Positions 34,591 through 42,294 of a DNA stretch of 64,000 bases are shown one piece after another. The notes below the pieces were generated by a model. That model saw nothing but the letters and a program-made list of their open reading frames with translations, made no database searches and had not been told where the DNA came from. The translations under genes and the position numbers were made by a program. Origin of the DNA: Burkholderiales bacterium (GTDB lineage Bacteria > Pseudomonadota > Gammaproteobacteria > Burkholderiales > Burkholderiaceae_F); contig JADJWR010000001.1 in assembly GCA_016716275.1 (NCBI GenBank), positions 124,001 through 188,000 of the forward strand, read 5' to 3'. Each line of letters starts with the position of its first letter. Within the stretch, counting starts at the first letter, position 1.

Positions 34591-35880
34591 TCACTCCACG
34601 AACATCAGGGTCGGGCATTCGAGCAGGCGACGCACCGCCTGCACGAAGTGCGCGCCGTCGGCGCCGTCGACCACCCGGTGGTCGAACGACGAAGACAGGT
34701 TCATCAGCTTGCGCGCCTCGATGCGTCCGTCGACGAACGCCGGTCGCTCGACGATGCGCCCGACGCCGACGATCGCCACCTCCGGCCAGTTGATCACCGG
34801 CGTGGTGACGATGCCGCCGAGCGCGCCGAGGCTGGTGATGGTGATGGTCGAGCCGGTCAGTTCGTCGCGCGCGGCCCGGCCGCTTCTCGCCGCCTCGGCA
34901 AGCCGGCGGATCTCGGCGGCGGTCGACCACAGGTCGCGCGCCTCGGCGTGGCGCAGCACCGGCACCATCAGCCCGCCGTCGGTCTGCGTGGCCACGCCGA
35001 GGTGCACCGCGCCGTAGCGGGTGACCACGCCGGCGTCGTCGTCGAAGCGGGCGTTGATCTGCGGATGCTCGCGCAGCGCCAGCACCATCGCGCGGGCCAG
35101 CAGCGGCAGCAGAGTCAGGCGGCCGCGCTGCTCGCCGTGCCGCTCGTTCAGCTGTGCGCGCAACGCCTCGAGCGCGGTGACGTCGATCTCCTCGACGTAG
35201 GCGAAGTGCGGGATGCGCCGCTTCGCCTCCTGCATCTTCTGCGCGATCCTTCGGCGCAGGCCGATCACCTGCACCTGCTCCTCGTCGTGCCGCTCGGCGT
35301 AGCGGACTGCGGCGGCCGGCGCGGCGGTGCTGCGGCGGGCGACGTAGGCGTCGAGGTCCGCATGCGCGATGCGGCCGGCGCTGCCGCTGCCCGGCACGAA
35401 TTGCAGCTCGATGCCGAGTTCCCAGGCGCGCCGCCGCACTGCCGGCGAGGCGATCGGCTTCTCGCCGGGGGCGCGCGGAACGGCAGGCGCCGTCGATGGT
35501 GCGGGCGGCGGCGCCGCCGCCGGCGCAGGGTCCGCGGCCGGGGCCGCGGCGGGCGATGGCGCGGGCGCCGGGGCAGCCGCAGGGGCCGATGCGGCGCGCG
35601 CCGTGACCGGCGGCGCGCCGGCGGCGACGTTGCCGGCGCCCTCGACTTCCAGCCGGATCAGCTCGGTGCCGACGCCCATCACGTCGCCCACGCGGCCGCC
35701 GAGCGACAGCACCTTGCCGTGCACCGGCGACGGGATCTCGACGGTGGCCTTGTCGGTCATCACGTCGGCCAGCACCTGGTCCTCGACGACGCTGTCACCC
35801 GGCTGCACGTGCCACTCGACCAGTTCGACCTCGGCGATGCCCTCGCCGATGTCCGGCATCTTGATCACGTGAATGCCCAT
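34591..35880 (-). CDS. bkdB: Branched-chain 2-oxoacid dehydrogenase E2 (acyltransferase)
   Basis: 429 aa. Lipoyl domain (1-80) with lipoylated Lys in MTDKATVEIPS, a roughly 50-residue Ala/Pro swinging linker, E1/E3-binding domain (ASPAVRRRAWELGIEL, GRIAHADLDAYV; about 140-180), and catalytic acyltransferase domain with HRVVDG near residue 400. An ATG three bases earlier is only one base from the GGGAGG site, so the second ATG is preferred. Separated from E1 beta by 86 bases holding a dispersed repeat. Confidence 0.95.
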   Translation of the reverse strand: MGIHVIKMPDIGEGIAEVELVEWHVQPGDSVVEDQVLADVMTDKATVEIPSPVHGKVLSLGGRVGDVMGVGTELIRLEVEGAGNVAAGAPPVTARAASAPAAAPAPAPSPAAAPAADPAPAAAPPPAPSTAPAVPRAPGEKPIASPAVRRRAWELGIELQFVPGSGSAGRIAHADLDAYVARRSTAAPAAAVRYAERHDEEQVQVIGLRRRIAQKMQEAKRRIPHFAYVEEIDVTALEALRAQLNERHGEQRGRLTLLPLLARAMVLALREHPQINARFDDDAGVVTRYGAVHLGVATQTDGGLMVPVLRHAEARDLWSTAAEIRRLAEAARSGRAARDELTGSTITITSLGALGGIVTTPVINWPEVAIVGVGRIVERPAFVDGRIEARKLMNLSSSFDHRVVDGADGAHFVQAVRRLLECPTLMFVE

Positions 35881-35895
35881 CATGCCTCCCGCCGG

Positions 35896-35960
35896 GCCGC
35901 CCCAAGGGAGGCGCCCCCTCGGGGGGCAGTGAAGCGGCGCAGCCGCGAACGTGGGGGACG
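35896..35960. repeat. Dispersed GC-rich intergenic repeat inside the bkd operon
   Basis: GGCGCCCCCTCGGGGGGC hairpin followed by a GAAGCGGCGCAGCCGCG block and GTGGGGG. This combination recurs in intergenic regions of Burkholderiales genomes. Here it fills the gap between E1 beta and E2 and ends next to the E2 ribosome site. Confidence 0.6.
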
Positions 35961-35966
35961 TTCATC

Positions 35967-36980
35967 TCAGGCTCCGACCGTACGTTTGAACGCTTCGCCG
36001 ACCCGCTGCGGGCCGGGAAAATAGGCCCACTCCTGCGCGTGCGGGTACGGCGTGTCCCAGCCGGTCACCCGCTCGATCGGCGCCTCGAGGTGGTAGAAGC
36101 AGTGCTCCTGCACCAGGGCGGCGAGTTCGGCGCCGAAGCCACTGGTGCGGGTGGCCTCGTGCACGATCACGCAGCGGCTGGTCTTCTTCACCGAGTCGAC
36201 GATGGTCTCGAGATCCAGCGGCCAGATGCTGCGCAGGTCGATGATCTCGGCGTCGATCCCGCTCTCGCTGGCCGCCGCTTCCGACACCCAGACCATCGTG
36301 CCGTAGGTGATCACCGTCAGCTGGCTGCCGGGCCGGATCACCGAGGCCGACTCGAGCGGCACCGTGTAGTGACCCTCGGGCACCTCGGCCAGCCGATGGC
36401 TCGACCACGGCACCACCGGCCTGTCGTGGTGACCGTCGAACGGCCCGTTGTAGATGCGTTTCGGCTCGAGGAAGATCACCGGGTCGTCGCACTCGATCGC
36501 CGAGATCAGCAGCCCCTTGGCGTCGTACGGGTTGCTCGGCATCACCGTGCGCAGGCCGCAGACGTGGGTGAAAAGCACCTCCGGGCTCTGGCTGTGCGTC
36601 TGGCCGCCGTAGATGCCGCCGCCGCAGGGCATGCGGATGGTCAGCGGCGCGGTGAAATCGCCGGCCGAGCGGTAGCGCAGCCGGGCGGCGGCCGAGACGA
36701 TCTGGTCGTAGCCGGGGTACATGTAGTCGGCGAACTGGATCTCCGCCACCGGCCGCAGGCCGTAGGCGCCCATGCCCACCGCGATGCCGACGATGCCGCC
36801 CTCGGCGATCGGCGTGTCGAACACGCGCGAGGAACCGTACTTCGCCTGCAGCCCCTCGGTGCAGCGGAACACGCCGCCGAAGTAGCCGACGTCCTCGCCG
36901 AACAGCACCACGTTCTCGTCGCGCGCCAGCGCCACGTCGAGCGCCGAGCGGATCGCCTGCACCATGGTCATCGTGGACAT
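35967..36980 (-). CDS. bkdA2: Branched-chain 2-oxoacid dehydrogenase E1 beta
   Basis: 337 aa. With E1 alpha it decarboxylates branched-chain 2-oxoacids using thiamine diphosphate. Motifs: VVLFGEDVGYFGGVFRCTEGL near residue 24, FDTPIAEGGIVGIAVGMGAYGLRPVAEIQFADYMYPGYDQ near 53-93, FLEPKRIYNG near 175 and the C-terminal ERVTGWDTPYPHAQEWAYFP. Lies 4 bases after the E1 alpha stop. Confidence 0.96.
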   Translation of the reverse strand: MSTMTMVQAIRSALDVALARDENVVLFGEDVGYFGGVFRCTEGLQAKYGSSRVFDTPIAEGGIVGIAVGMGAYGLRPVAEIQFADYMYPGYDQIVSAAARLRYRSAGDFTAPLTIRMPCGGGIYGGQTHSQSPEVLFTHVCGLRTVMPSNPYDAKGLLISAIECDDPVIFLEPKRIYNGPFDGHHDRPVVPWSSHRLAEVPEGHYTVPLESASVIRPGSQLTVITYGTMVWVSEAAASESGIDAEIIDLRSIWPLDLETIVDSVKKTSRCVIVHEATRTSGFGAELAALVQEHCFYHLEAPIERVTGWDTPYPHAQEWAYFPGPQRVGEAFKRTVGA

Positions 36981-36984
36981 GGCG

Positions 36985-38220
36985 CTAGACCCCGAGCTGC
37001 TGGCGCTGCCGGCGCAGGTGCTCCGGCATCACCGCGTAGACGTCGTCGAACATCAGTGCGGCGCTCGGCAGCGGGCCGGTGGCCAGCGTGCCGTAGCTTT
37101 CCGCCTCCTTCTGCGCCGCGATCACCTCGTCCTCGACCTCCTTCTGCAGGCGCTCGTGCTGCTCGTCGGACCAGACGCCGCCGGCGATCAGGTGCTGCTT
37201 CAGCCGTCTGACCGGATCGCCGAGCGGGAAGCGCGCCCAGTCGTCGGCCGGCCGGTACTTGGTCGGGTCGTCGGCGGTGGAGTGCGCGCCGGCGCGGTAG
37301 GTGATCCATTCCACCAGCGTCGGCCCGAGCCCGCGGCGCGCCCGCTCGATCGCCCACTTCGACGCCGCGTAGACGGCGAGCAAATCGTTGCCGTCGACCC
37401 GCAGCGAGGCGATGCCGTTGCCCACGCCGCGGGCGGCGAAGGTGGTCGCCTCGCCGCCGGCGATGAACTGGAACGACGAGATCGCCCACTGGTTGTTGAC
37501 CACGTTGAGGATCACCGGCGCCTGGTAGACGGCGGCGAAGGTCAGCGCGCTGTGGAAATCCGGCTCGGCGGTCGAGCCGTCGCCGATCCAGGCGCTGGCG
37601 ATCTGCGTGCCGCCCTTGATCGCCGAGGCCATCGCCCAGCCGACCGCCTGGATGAACTGCGTGCCGAGGTTGCCGGCCAGCGAGAAGAAGCCGTGCTTGC
37701 GGTGCGAATGCAGGATCGGCATCTGCCGACCCTTGATCGGGTCGCGCGAGTTGGAGAACAGCTGGCACATCATCTCGACCAGGCTGGCGCCGCGCGCCAC
37801 CAGGATGCCCTGCTGGCGGTAGGTCGGAAAGCACATGTCGTCCGGTTCGAGCGCCAGCGTGTGGCCGACGCTGATCGCCTCCTCGCCGAGGCTCTGCATG
37901 TAGAACGACATCTTCTTCTGCCGCTGCGCGGTGAGCATGCGCGCGTCGTACACGCGCAGCGTCAGCATCGACCGCAGCCCCCGGATCAGCAGCTCGGGCG
38001 CGATCTCCGGTCGCCACGGTCCGACCGCGTTGCCGTCGTCGTCGAGCACGCGCACCAGGCCGTAGGCGAGGTCGCTAGTTTCCGACGGCAGCGCGTTGAC
38101 CGGCGGCCGCCGCGTCTCGCCGGCGCGCTTCACGTGCAGGTAGGAAAAATCCGGCTCGTGCCCCGGCCGCTCGGGCGGTTCGGGCACGTGCAGCTTCAGC
38201 GGGCCGAACGACTTGGTCAT
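36985..38220 (-). CDS. bkdA1: Branched-chain 2-oxoacid dehydrogenase E1 alpha
   Basis: 411 aa, first gene of the bkd operon. ThDP-binding motif GDGSTAEPDFHSALTFAAVYQAPVILNVVNN about residues 205-235; the phosphorylation-loop-like RAGAHSTADDPTKYR near 300; GRQMPILHSHRKH near 160. The N-terminal extension (YLHVKRAGETRRPPV) is typical of bacterial BCKDH rather than pyruvate dehydrogenase. ATG with GGAGG five bases upstream; the frame extends further but lacks support. Confidence 0.95.
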   Translation of the reverse strand: MTKSFGPLKLHVPEPPERPGHEPDFSYLHVKRAGETRRPPVNALPSETSDLAYGLVRVLDDDGNAVGPWRPEIAPELLIRGLRSMLTLRVYDARMLTAQRQKKMSFYMQSLGEEAISVGHTLALEPDDMCFPTYRQQGILVARGASLVEMMCQLFSNSRDPIKGRQMPILHSHRKHGFFSLAGNLGTQFIQAVGWAMASAIKGGTQIASAWIGDGSTAEPDFHSALTFAAVYQAPVILNVVNNQWAISSFQFIAGGEATTFAARGVGNGIASLRVDGNDLLAVYAASKWAIERARRGLGPTLVEWITYRAGAHSTADDPTKYRPADDWARFPLGDPVRRLKQHLIAGGVWSDEQHERLQKEVEDEVIAAQKEAESYGTLATGPLPSAALMFDDVYAVMPEHLRRQRQQLGV

Positions 38221-38367
38221 GCGTGCCTCCGCGGTGGAACGCTTCGCGCGGCCGGCGAGCAGGTGGTGCCGCCGGCGCACCGATCGTGCGAAAGGTTAGC
38301 GGCTTTGCAGCGGCACGGGGTCGATCTGGTCCCCGCACGTTCTGCCGGGGATCGGGAAAGGGATTTA

Positions 38368-38475
38368 GCCACGGATGAACACGGATTCACACGGATGAAA
38401 GACAAAAGCCTTGGTCCTTAATCCGTGTTCATCCGTGTTCATCCGTGGCAAATCATTCATCCGTGGCAAGTCATG
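38368..38475. repeat. ATCCGTG-type intergenic inverted repeat
   Basis: Left arm 38368-38397 (GCCACGGATGAACACGGAT...) and right arm 38420-38449 are near-perfect inverted copies about 30 bases long around a 22-base loop; a partial third copy (TTCATCCGTGGCAA) follows. The ATCCGTGTTCATCCGTGG unit is a widely dispersed bacterial repeat. It lies in the 295-bp gap between the TSUP gene end and the bkd operon start and may end transcription or form part of an mRNA 3' structure. Confidence 0.75.
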
Positions 38476-38515
38476 AGTCCGCAGCAAAGTCCGCGGCAAG
38501 CAGATTGTGCCGACG

Positions 38516-39310
38516 CTAGAGGTAGGCCAGCACCATCTTGGTGGCCAGTGCGAACAGCAGCAGCGCGAACACGCGCTTGAGGGTCGTCGCCGGCAGCCGG
38601 TGCGCCAGTCGTGCGCCGAGCGGCGCGGTGGCGATGCTGCCGGCGACCAGCGCCGCCAGCGCCGGCAGGTGGACGAAGCCCAGCGACGCCGCCGGCAGGT
38701 CGGGCACGCGCCAGCCGCTGGCCACGAACCCCGCCGTGCCGACCAGCGCGACCGGAATGCCGACCGCCGCCGCGGTGCCGATGGCGGTGAGCACCGGCAC
38801 CCGGCAGAACAGCATGAACGGCACGGTCAGGAAGGCGCCGCCGGCGGAGACCAGTCCGCAGATCACGCCGATGGCCGTGCCGACCGCCAGCATCGGCGCC
38901 GTGCCGGGCAGGCCGCGCGAGGCCGACGGGCGGCCGCCGAACAACATCTGGGTGGCGCCGGCGTAGACGATCGCCGCGAAGGCCAGCGCCAGCGCCCGCT
39001 GCGAGACGAAGCCGCTGGCCAGCGTGGCGAGCAGCGCGCCGGTCGCCATCGCCGGCGCCAGGCGTCGGACGATGCGCCAGTCGACCGCGCCGCGCTGGTG
39101 ATGGGCGCGCACGCTGGCAGTCGAGGTGAAGATGATCGAGGCCATCGCCGTGCCGAGCGCCAGGTGCACGGTGTGTTCGGGAGCGAGCGCCTGGGCGGCG
39201 AACAGCGCCGACAGGATCGGCACCAGCGTCATTCCGCCGCCGATGCCGAGCAGGCCGGCGAGGAAGCCGACGAAGGCTCCGGCGGCGGCGTAGGCGGCAA
39301 TCCAGGTCAG
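38516..39310 (-). CDS. TSUP family permease (TauE/SafE), probable CTG start
   Basis: 264-aa membrane protein with about eight helices in two repeats, of the family exporting sulfite, sulfonates or other anions; substrate unknown. The first in-frame ATG (39232) would delete the first helix and its GFLAGLLGIGGGMTLVP signature. Upstream the frame is open with no ATG, GTG or TTG, but a CTG at 39310 follows an AAAGGAG ribosome site by five bases and gives MTWIAAYAAAGAFVG plus the full signature. CTG is therefore chosen. Second repeat signature: GLVSAGGAFLTVPFML near residue 150. Confidence 0.82.
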   Translation of the reverse strand: MTWIAAYAAAGAFVGFLAGLLGIGGGMTLVPILSALFAAQALAPEHTVHLALGTAMASIIFTSTASVRAHHQRGAVDWRIVRRLAPAMATGALLATLASGFVSQRALALAFAAIVYAGATQMLFGGRPSASRGLPGTAPMLAVGTAIGVICGLVSAGGAFLTVPFMLFCRVPVLTAIGTAAAVGIPVALVGTAGFVASGWRVPDLPAASLGFVHLPALAALVAGSIATAPLGARLAHRLPATTLKRVFALLLFALATKMVLAYL

Positions 39311-39396
39311 ACCGGCTCCTTTGGCGGGCGTGCGGCGGCCGGCAGCGCCCGCGTCGAGGCTTCAGTGGGCCGGCAGCGTAGCGCGCCGCCGGGCGC

Positions 39397-40617
39397 TCAG
39401 GCGTCGGCGAGCAGGTAGATGCCGAGCCCGATCATCACCACGCCGGCGACGAACTTCAGCACGCGGCCCTCCTTTTCCTGCAGGCGGCGGCGGCTGAGCA
39501 GCACCACGCCGGTGCCGAGCACGATCATGTCGTCGAGCATGTAGGCGGCGTTGTACAGCAGCATGTAGCCGTAGTAGCTGGCGGTGTCGAGCTGCCGCAG
39601 CGTGAGGATGCGGGTGAACAGCGCCGGAAAGCCGGAGGTGCACATGAACTCGACGATCTGCACCAGCAGCGCCAGGATGATGGTGGCGGCTATCGCGGCC
39701 GTGTAGGTCGGCGCGCGCAGGATGCCGGCCATCCGCTGGTAGATGCGCGGCTTGGCCGCCGCCGGGATCGACAGCGTGATGCCGCGGCCGAAGGCGAAGA
39801 AATCCTTCAGGTTGATCAGGCCGGCGAAAATGGCGATCGCCGCGATGACGATCTGCGAGGCGCGCGAGGCGCCGATGAACAGGAACAGGTTCAGCCACGC
39901 CGCCATCATCGCGAAGTAGGCGATTCCCTGCACCAGCACGAAGGTGCCGGCGATCGCCAGCATGCGCCGGCGGTCGTTCAGCGGCGCCAGCAGCGAGATC
40001 ATCAGCAGCAGCACCCACATCGAGCACGGGTTGAAGCCGTCGAGCAGGCCGAGCACGATCGAGAACACCGGCAGGCCGACGTCGTCGAGCGTCACCGTGC
40101 GACCGAACAGCGTGATCGAGAAGTCCGCCGGCGCCTCCGCCGCCGGGTCGGCGCCCGGGCCGCACGACAGGCTGTCCTCGGCCTCGCAGGAACTGGCGTC
40201 GGTGGGCGCCGCGCTCGCCACGCGGCCGCCGGCCAGCGCGCTGCGGACAAGCTTGTCGGTGCTCGCCTCGGCGGAGTAGCCGAGGATCAGCTGGCCGTTG
40301 ACGTAGGTGGCCGGCACGCGCGCCACGCCGGCGCCGGTGGCCTGCACCAGTTCCTGCAGCCGTGCCAGCGCCGCCGGCTCCTTCTGAACGTCGCGGACGA
40401 CGATCGTCAGAGCGGGTCGCTCGCGGCCGAGCCGCGCCATGAACTCCTCGGCCTCGCCGCAGTGCGGGCAGCCTTCGCGGACGAACAGCTCGATGCGGCC
40501 GGCGTCGGCGGCATCGGCGGGCGCTGCCGCTGCCATGCCGGGCAGCATGGCGAGCAGCAGCCAGAGCAGCGCGACGACGCGGATCGCGGTCGCGCCGGCG
40601 ACGGTGACGGCAGGCAA
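39397..40617 (-). CDS. Thioredoxin/glutaredoxin-like domain fused to CcdA/DsbD-like membrane domain
   Basis: 406 aa. Signal peptide (about residues 12-31), then a periplasmic thioredoxin-fold domain with redox motif REGCPHCGEAEEF near residue 47 and cis-proline VPATYVNGQLILGY near 103. After a linker with extra cysteines (SSCEAEDSLSCGPG) come about six membrane helices; FNPCSMWVLLLM near 195 and EFMCTSGFPALFTRI near 310 carry the conserved cysteine-proline pattern of CcdA/DsbD. Likely moves reducing equivalents to the periplasm. TTG start with AGAGGAG upstream. No thioredoxin partner nearby. Confidence 0.8.
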   Translation of the reverse strand: MPAVTVAGATAIRVVALLWLLLAMLPGMAAAAPADAADAGRIELFVREGCPHCGEAEEFMARLGRERPALTIVVRDVQKEPAALARLQELVQATGAGVARVPATYVNGQLILGYSAEASTDKLVRSALAGGRVASAAPTDASSCEAEDSLSCGPGADPAAEAPADFSITLFGRTVTLDDVGLPVFSIVLGLLDGFNPCSMWVLLLMISLLAPLNDRRRMLAIAGTFVLVQGIAYFAMMAAWLNLFLFIGASRASQIVIAAIAIFAGLINLKDFFAFGRGITLSIPAAAKPRIYQRMAGILRAPTYTAAIAATIILALLVQIVEFMCTSGFPALFTRILTLRQLDTASYYGYMLLYNAAYMLDDMIVLGTGVVLLSRRRLQEKEGRVLKFVAGVVMIGLGIYLLADA

Positions 40618-40789
40618 GATGCTCCTCTCGGCCTTGGTGATCCGCCGCGAGTCTATGAACGCGACGGACCGGCAGCTTGCGTTAGCGCAGGACTTGCGCC
40701 GAGGGATTCGCCGATGCCCGGTCGGCGGGTTTGATCTGCCTCAACCGATCACCGTCCGCCGCTGGCGCGCCGGTCGAGGCGAGGCAGGC

Positions 40790-42181
40790 TCAGCGCGCAT
40801 CCCGCAGCGCCGCTTCGAGCAGCGGCAGCACCAGCGCCCGCGCGTCGACGCGCGCCTTGATGTGCGCCAGCGTCAGGAACGAGCCGACCAGCTTGCGGTG
40901 CAGGAACAGCGTCTCCGGCGGCGGCGTTCGCAGCAGTCCCTGGCGGATCCCCAGGTCGATGCCGAGCGAGCGCGCCCGCGACGGCAGGTCGGAGGCGCCG
41001 AAGTCGTAGCGGCCGCGATGCCGCAGCGGCTCGCACACCAGCAGGATCACCTCGGCGGTTGCGTCGAGCAGCGCCGGCGGGTCGCCGGCGGCGGCGTAGC
41101 CGATGGCCACCGCCAGCCGCCTCACCGCGTCGCGATCGCCGTCGATCACGGCGCGCGTGATGCGCGCATAGTTGGCGAGGAAGCCGGGCGCGAACTGCAC
41201 GCTCGAGCCGAAGTCGAGCAGCACCAGCCGGCCGGTCGCCGGCTGCCACAGGTAGTTGGCGAAGTTCGGGTCGGTCTGCATCACGCCGAACTCGAACAGC
41301 TCGCGGAACATCGTCCGTTCGAGCAGGGTGCCGATCGCGTCGCGCGTCGCCTGCGGCACGCCGTCGGCGGCGAGCGACTCGAGCGGCTCGCCGGCCATGT
41401 AGTCCATCGCCAGGATGCGCGGCGTGCTGAGGTCGCGATGGACGCGCGGCACGGCAAGCTGCGGCTCGTCGCGCACCAGCCTTCCGAAGCGCTCGAGGAA
41501 CGCCGCTTCGGCCAGGTAGTCGGCCTCCTGGCCGAGCTGGCGCGCCGCTTCCGCGGCGATCGCCCTGACGTCGACCTCGTGCGGCAGCAGCTTCAGCAAC
41601 TGCAGTGCCGCGGCGAGGTTGCCGACGTCGCTGCGGATCGAGATGGCAACGCCGGGGTACTGGATCTTCAGCGCCAGTTCGCGGCCGTCGGCGGCGCGCG
41701 CCCGGTGCACCTGGCCGATCGACGCCGCGGCGATCGGCTGCTCGTCGAACTGCGCGAAGCGTTGCTGCCAGCCCTTGCCGTACTCGCGGCCGAGCACCCG
41801 GTGCAGCTGCGCCGGCGGCATCGGCGCGGCCTGCGCGCGCAGCTGCGCCAGCGCCTGCGCGAACTCCGGCGGCAGCAGGTCGGCTCCCTGCAGCGACATC
41901 ATCTGGCCGAGTTTCATCGCGCCGCCGCGCAGCCGCGCCAGCCTGGCGGCGAGGCGGCGCGCGTTCGCGGCGGACAGCAGGGCGCTGCCAGCCGCACCCG
42001 CCGCGCCGGTTCCGCTGCCGATCAGCCGGCGCACGCCCTCGGTCGCGCCGCCGAGGGCCAGCTCACCGGCCGCCAGCGCCATGCCGGCGAGCCGGCCGAG
42101 ACGGGTCTGCGGAACGCGGGCTGGCGCGATCGCGGGTGTCGCGCTCGGGCGGCTGCGGCGAGGGGTATCGGAGGACGGCAA
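40790..42181 (-). CDS. AarF/UbiB-type ABC1 atypical kinase
   Basis: 463 aa. ABC1/ADCK kinase-like fold linked to quinone or isoprenoid metabolism. KxGQ motif in GGAMKLGQMMSLQGADLLP near residue 90, ASIGQVHRARAADGRELALKIQYPG near 152-176, QEADYLAEAAFLERF near 217, QTDPNFANYLW (catalytic/metal region) near 305 and LLDFGSS near 322. The hydrophobic end helices of true UbiB are absent, so a soluble ABC1 paralogue is more likely than ubiB itself. Confidence 0.85.
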   Translation of the reverse strand: MPSSDTPRRSRPSATPAIAPARVPQTRLGRLAGMALAAGELALGGATEGVRRLIGSGTGAAGAAGSALLSAANARRLAARLARLRGGAMKLGQMMSLQGADLLPPEFAQALAQLRAQAAPMPPAQLHRVLGREYGKGWQQRFAQFDEQPIAAASIGQVHRARAADGRELALKIQYPGVAISIRSDVGNLAAALQLLKLLPHEVDVRAIAAEAARQLGQEADYLAEAAFLERFGRLVRDEPQLAVPRVHRDLSTPRILAMDYMAGEPLESLAADGVPQATRDAIGTLLERTMFRELFEFGVMQTDPNFANYLWQPATGRLVLLDFGSSVQFAPGFLANYARITRAVIDGDRDAVRRLAVAIGYAAAGDPPALLDATAEVILLVCEPLRHRGRYDFGASDLPSRARSLGIDLGIRQGLLRTPPPETLFLHRKLVGSFLTLAHIKARVDARALVLPLLEAALRDAR

Positions 42182-42294
42182 GGGGCGAAGCCGCGGCGCC
42201 GTCCGTCATCGGGCCGGCATCAAGGAAAATACGCCGCTGATAGACAGCGACCTGGCCGCGGGGTTCACCGGCCGGCGCCGACCACACGCGTCGC

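Noticed and set aside
38368..38475. CRISPR or phage attachment site
   Set aside because: Inverted rather than direct repeats, no spacers, no integrase or cas genes.
40790..42181. Ubiquinone biosynthesis kinase ubiB proper
   Set aside because: Lacks the two C-terminal membrane helices and ubi gene neighbours; kept as a generic AarF/ABC1 protein.
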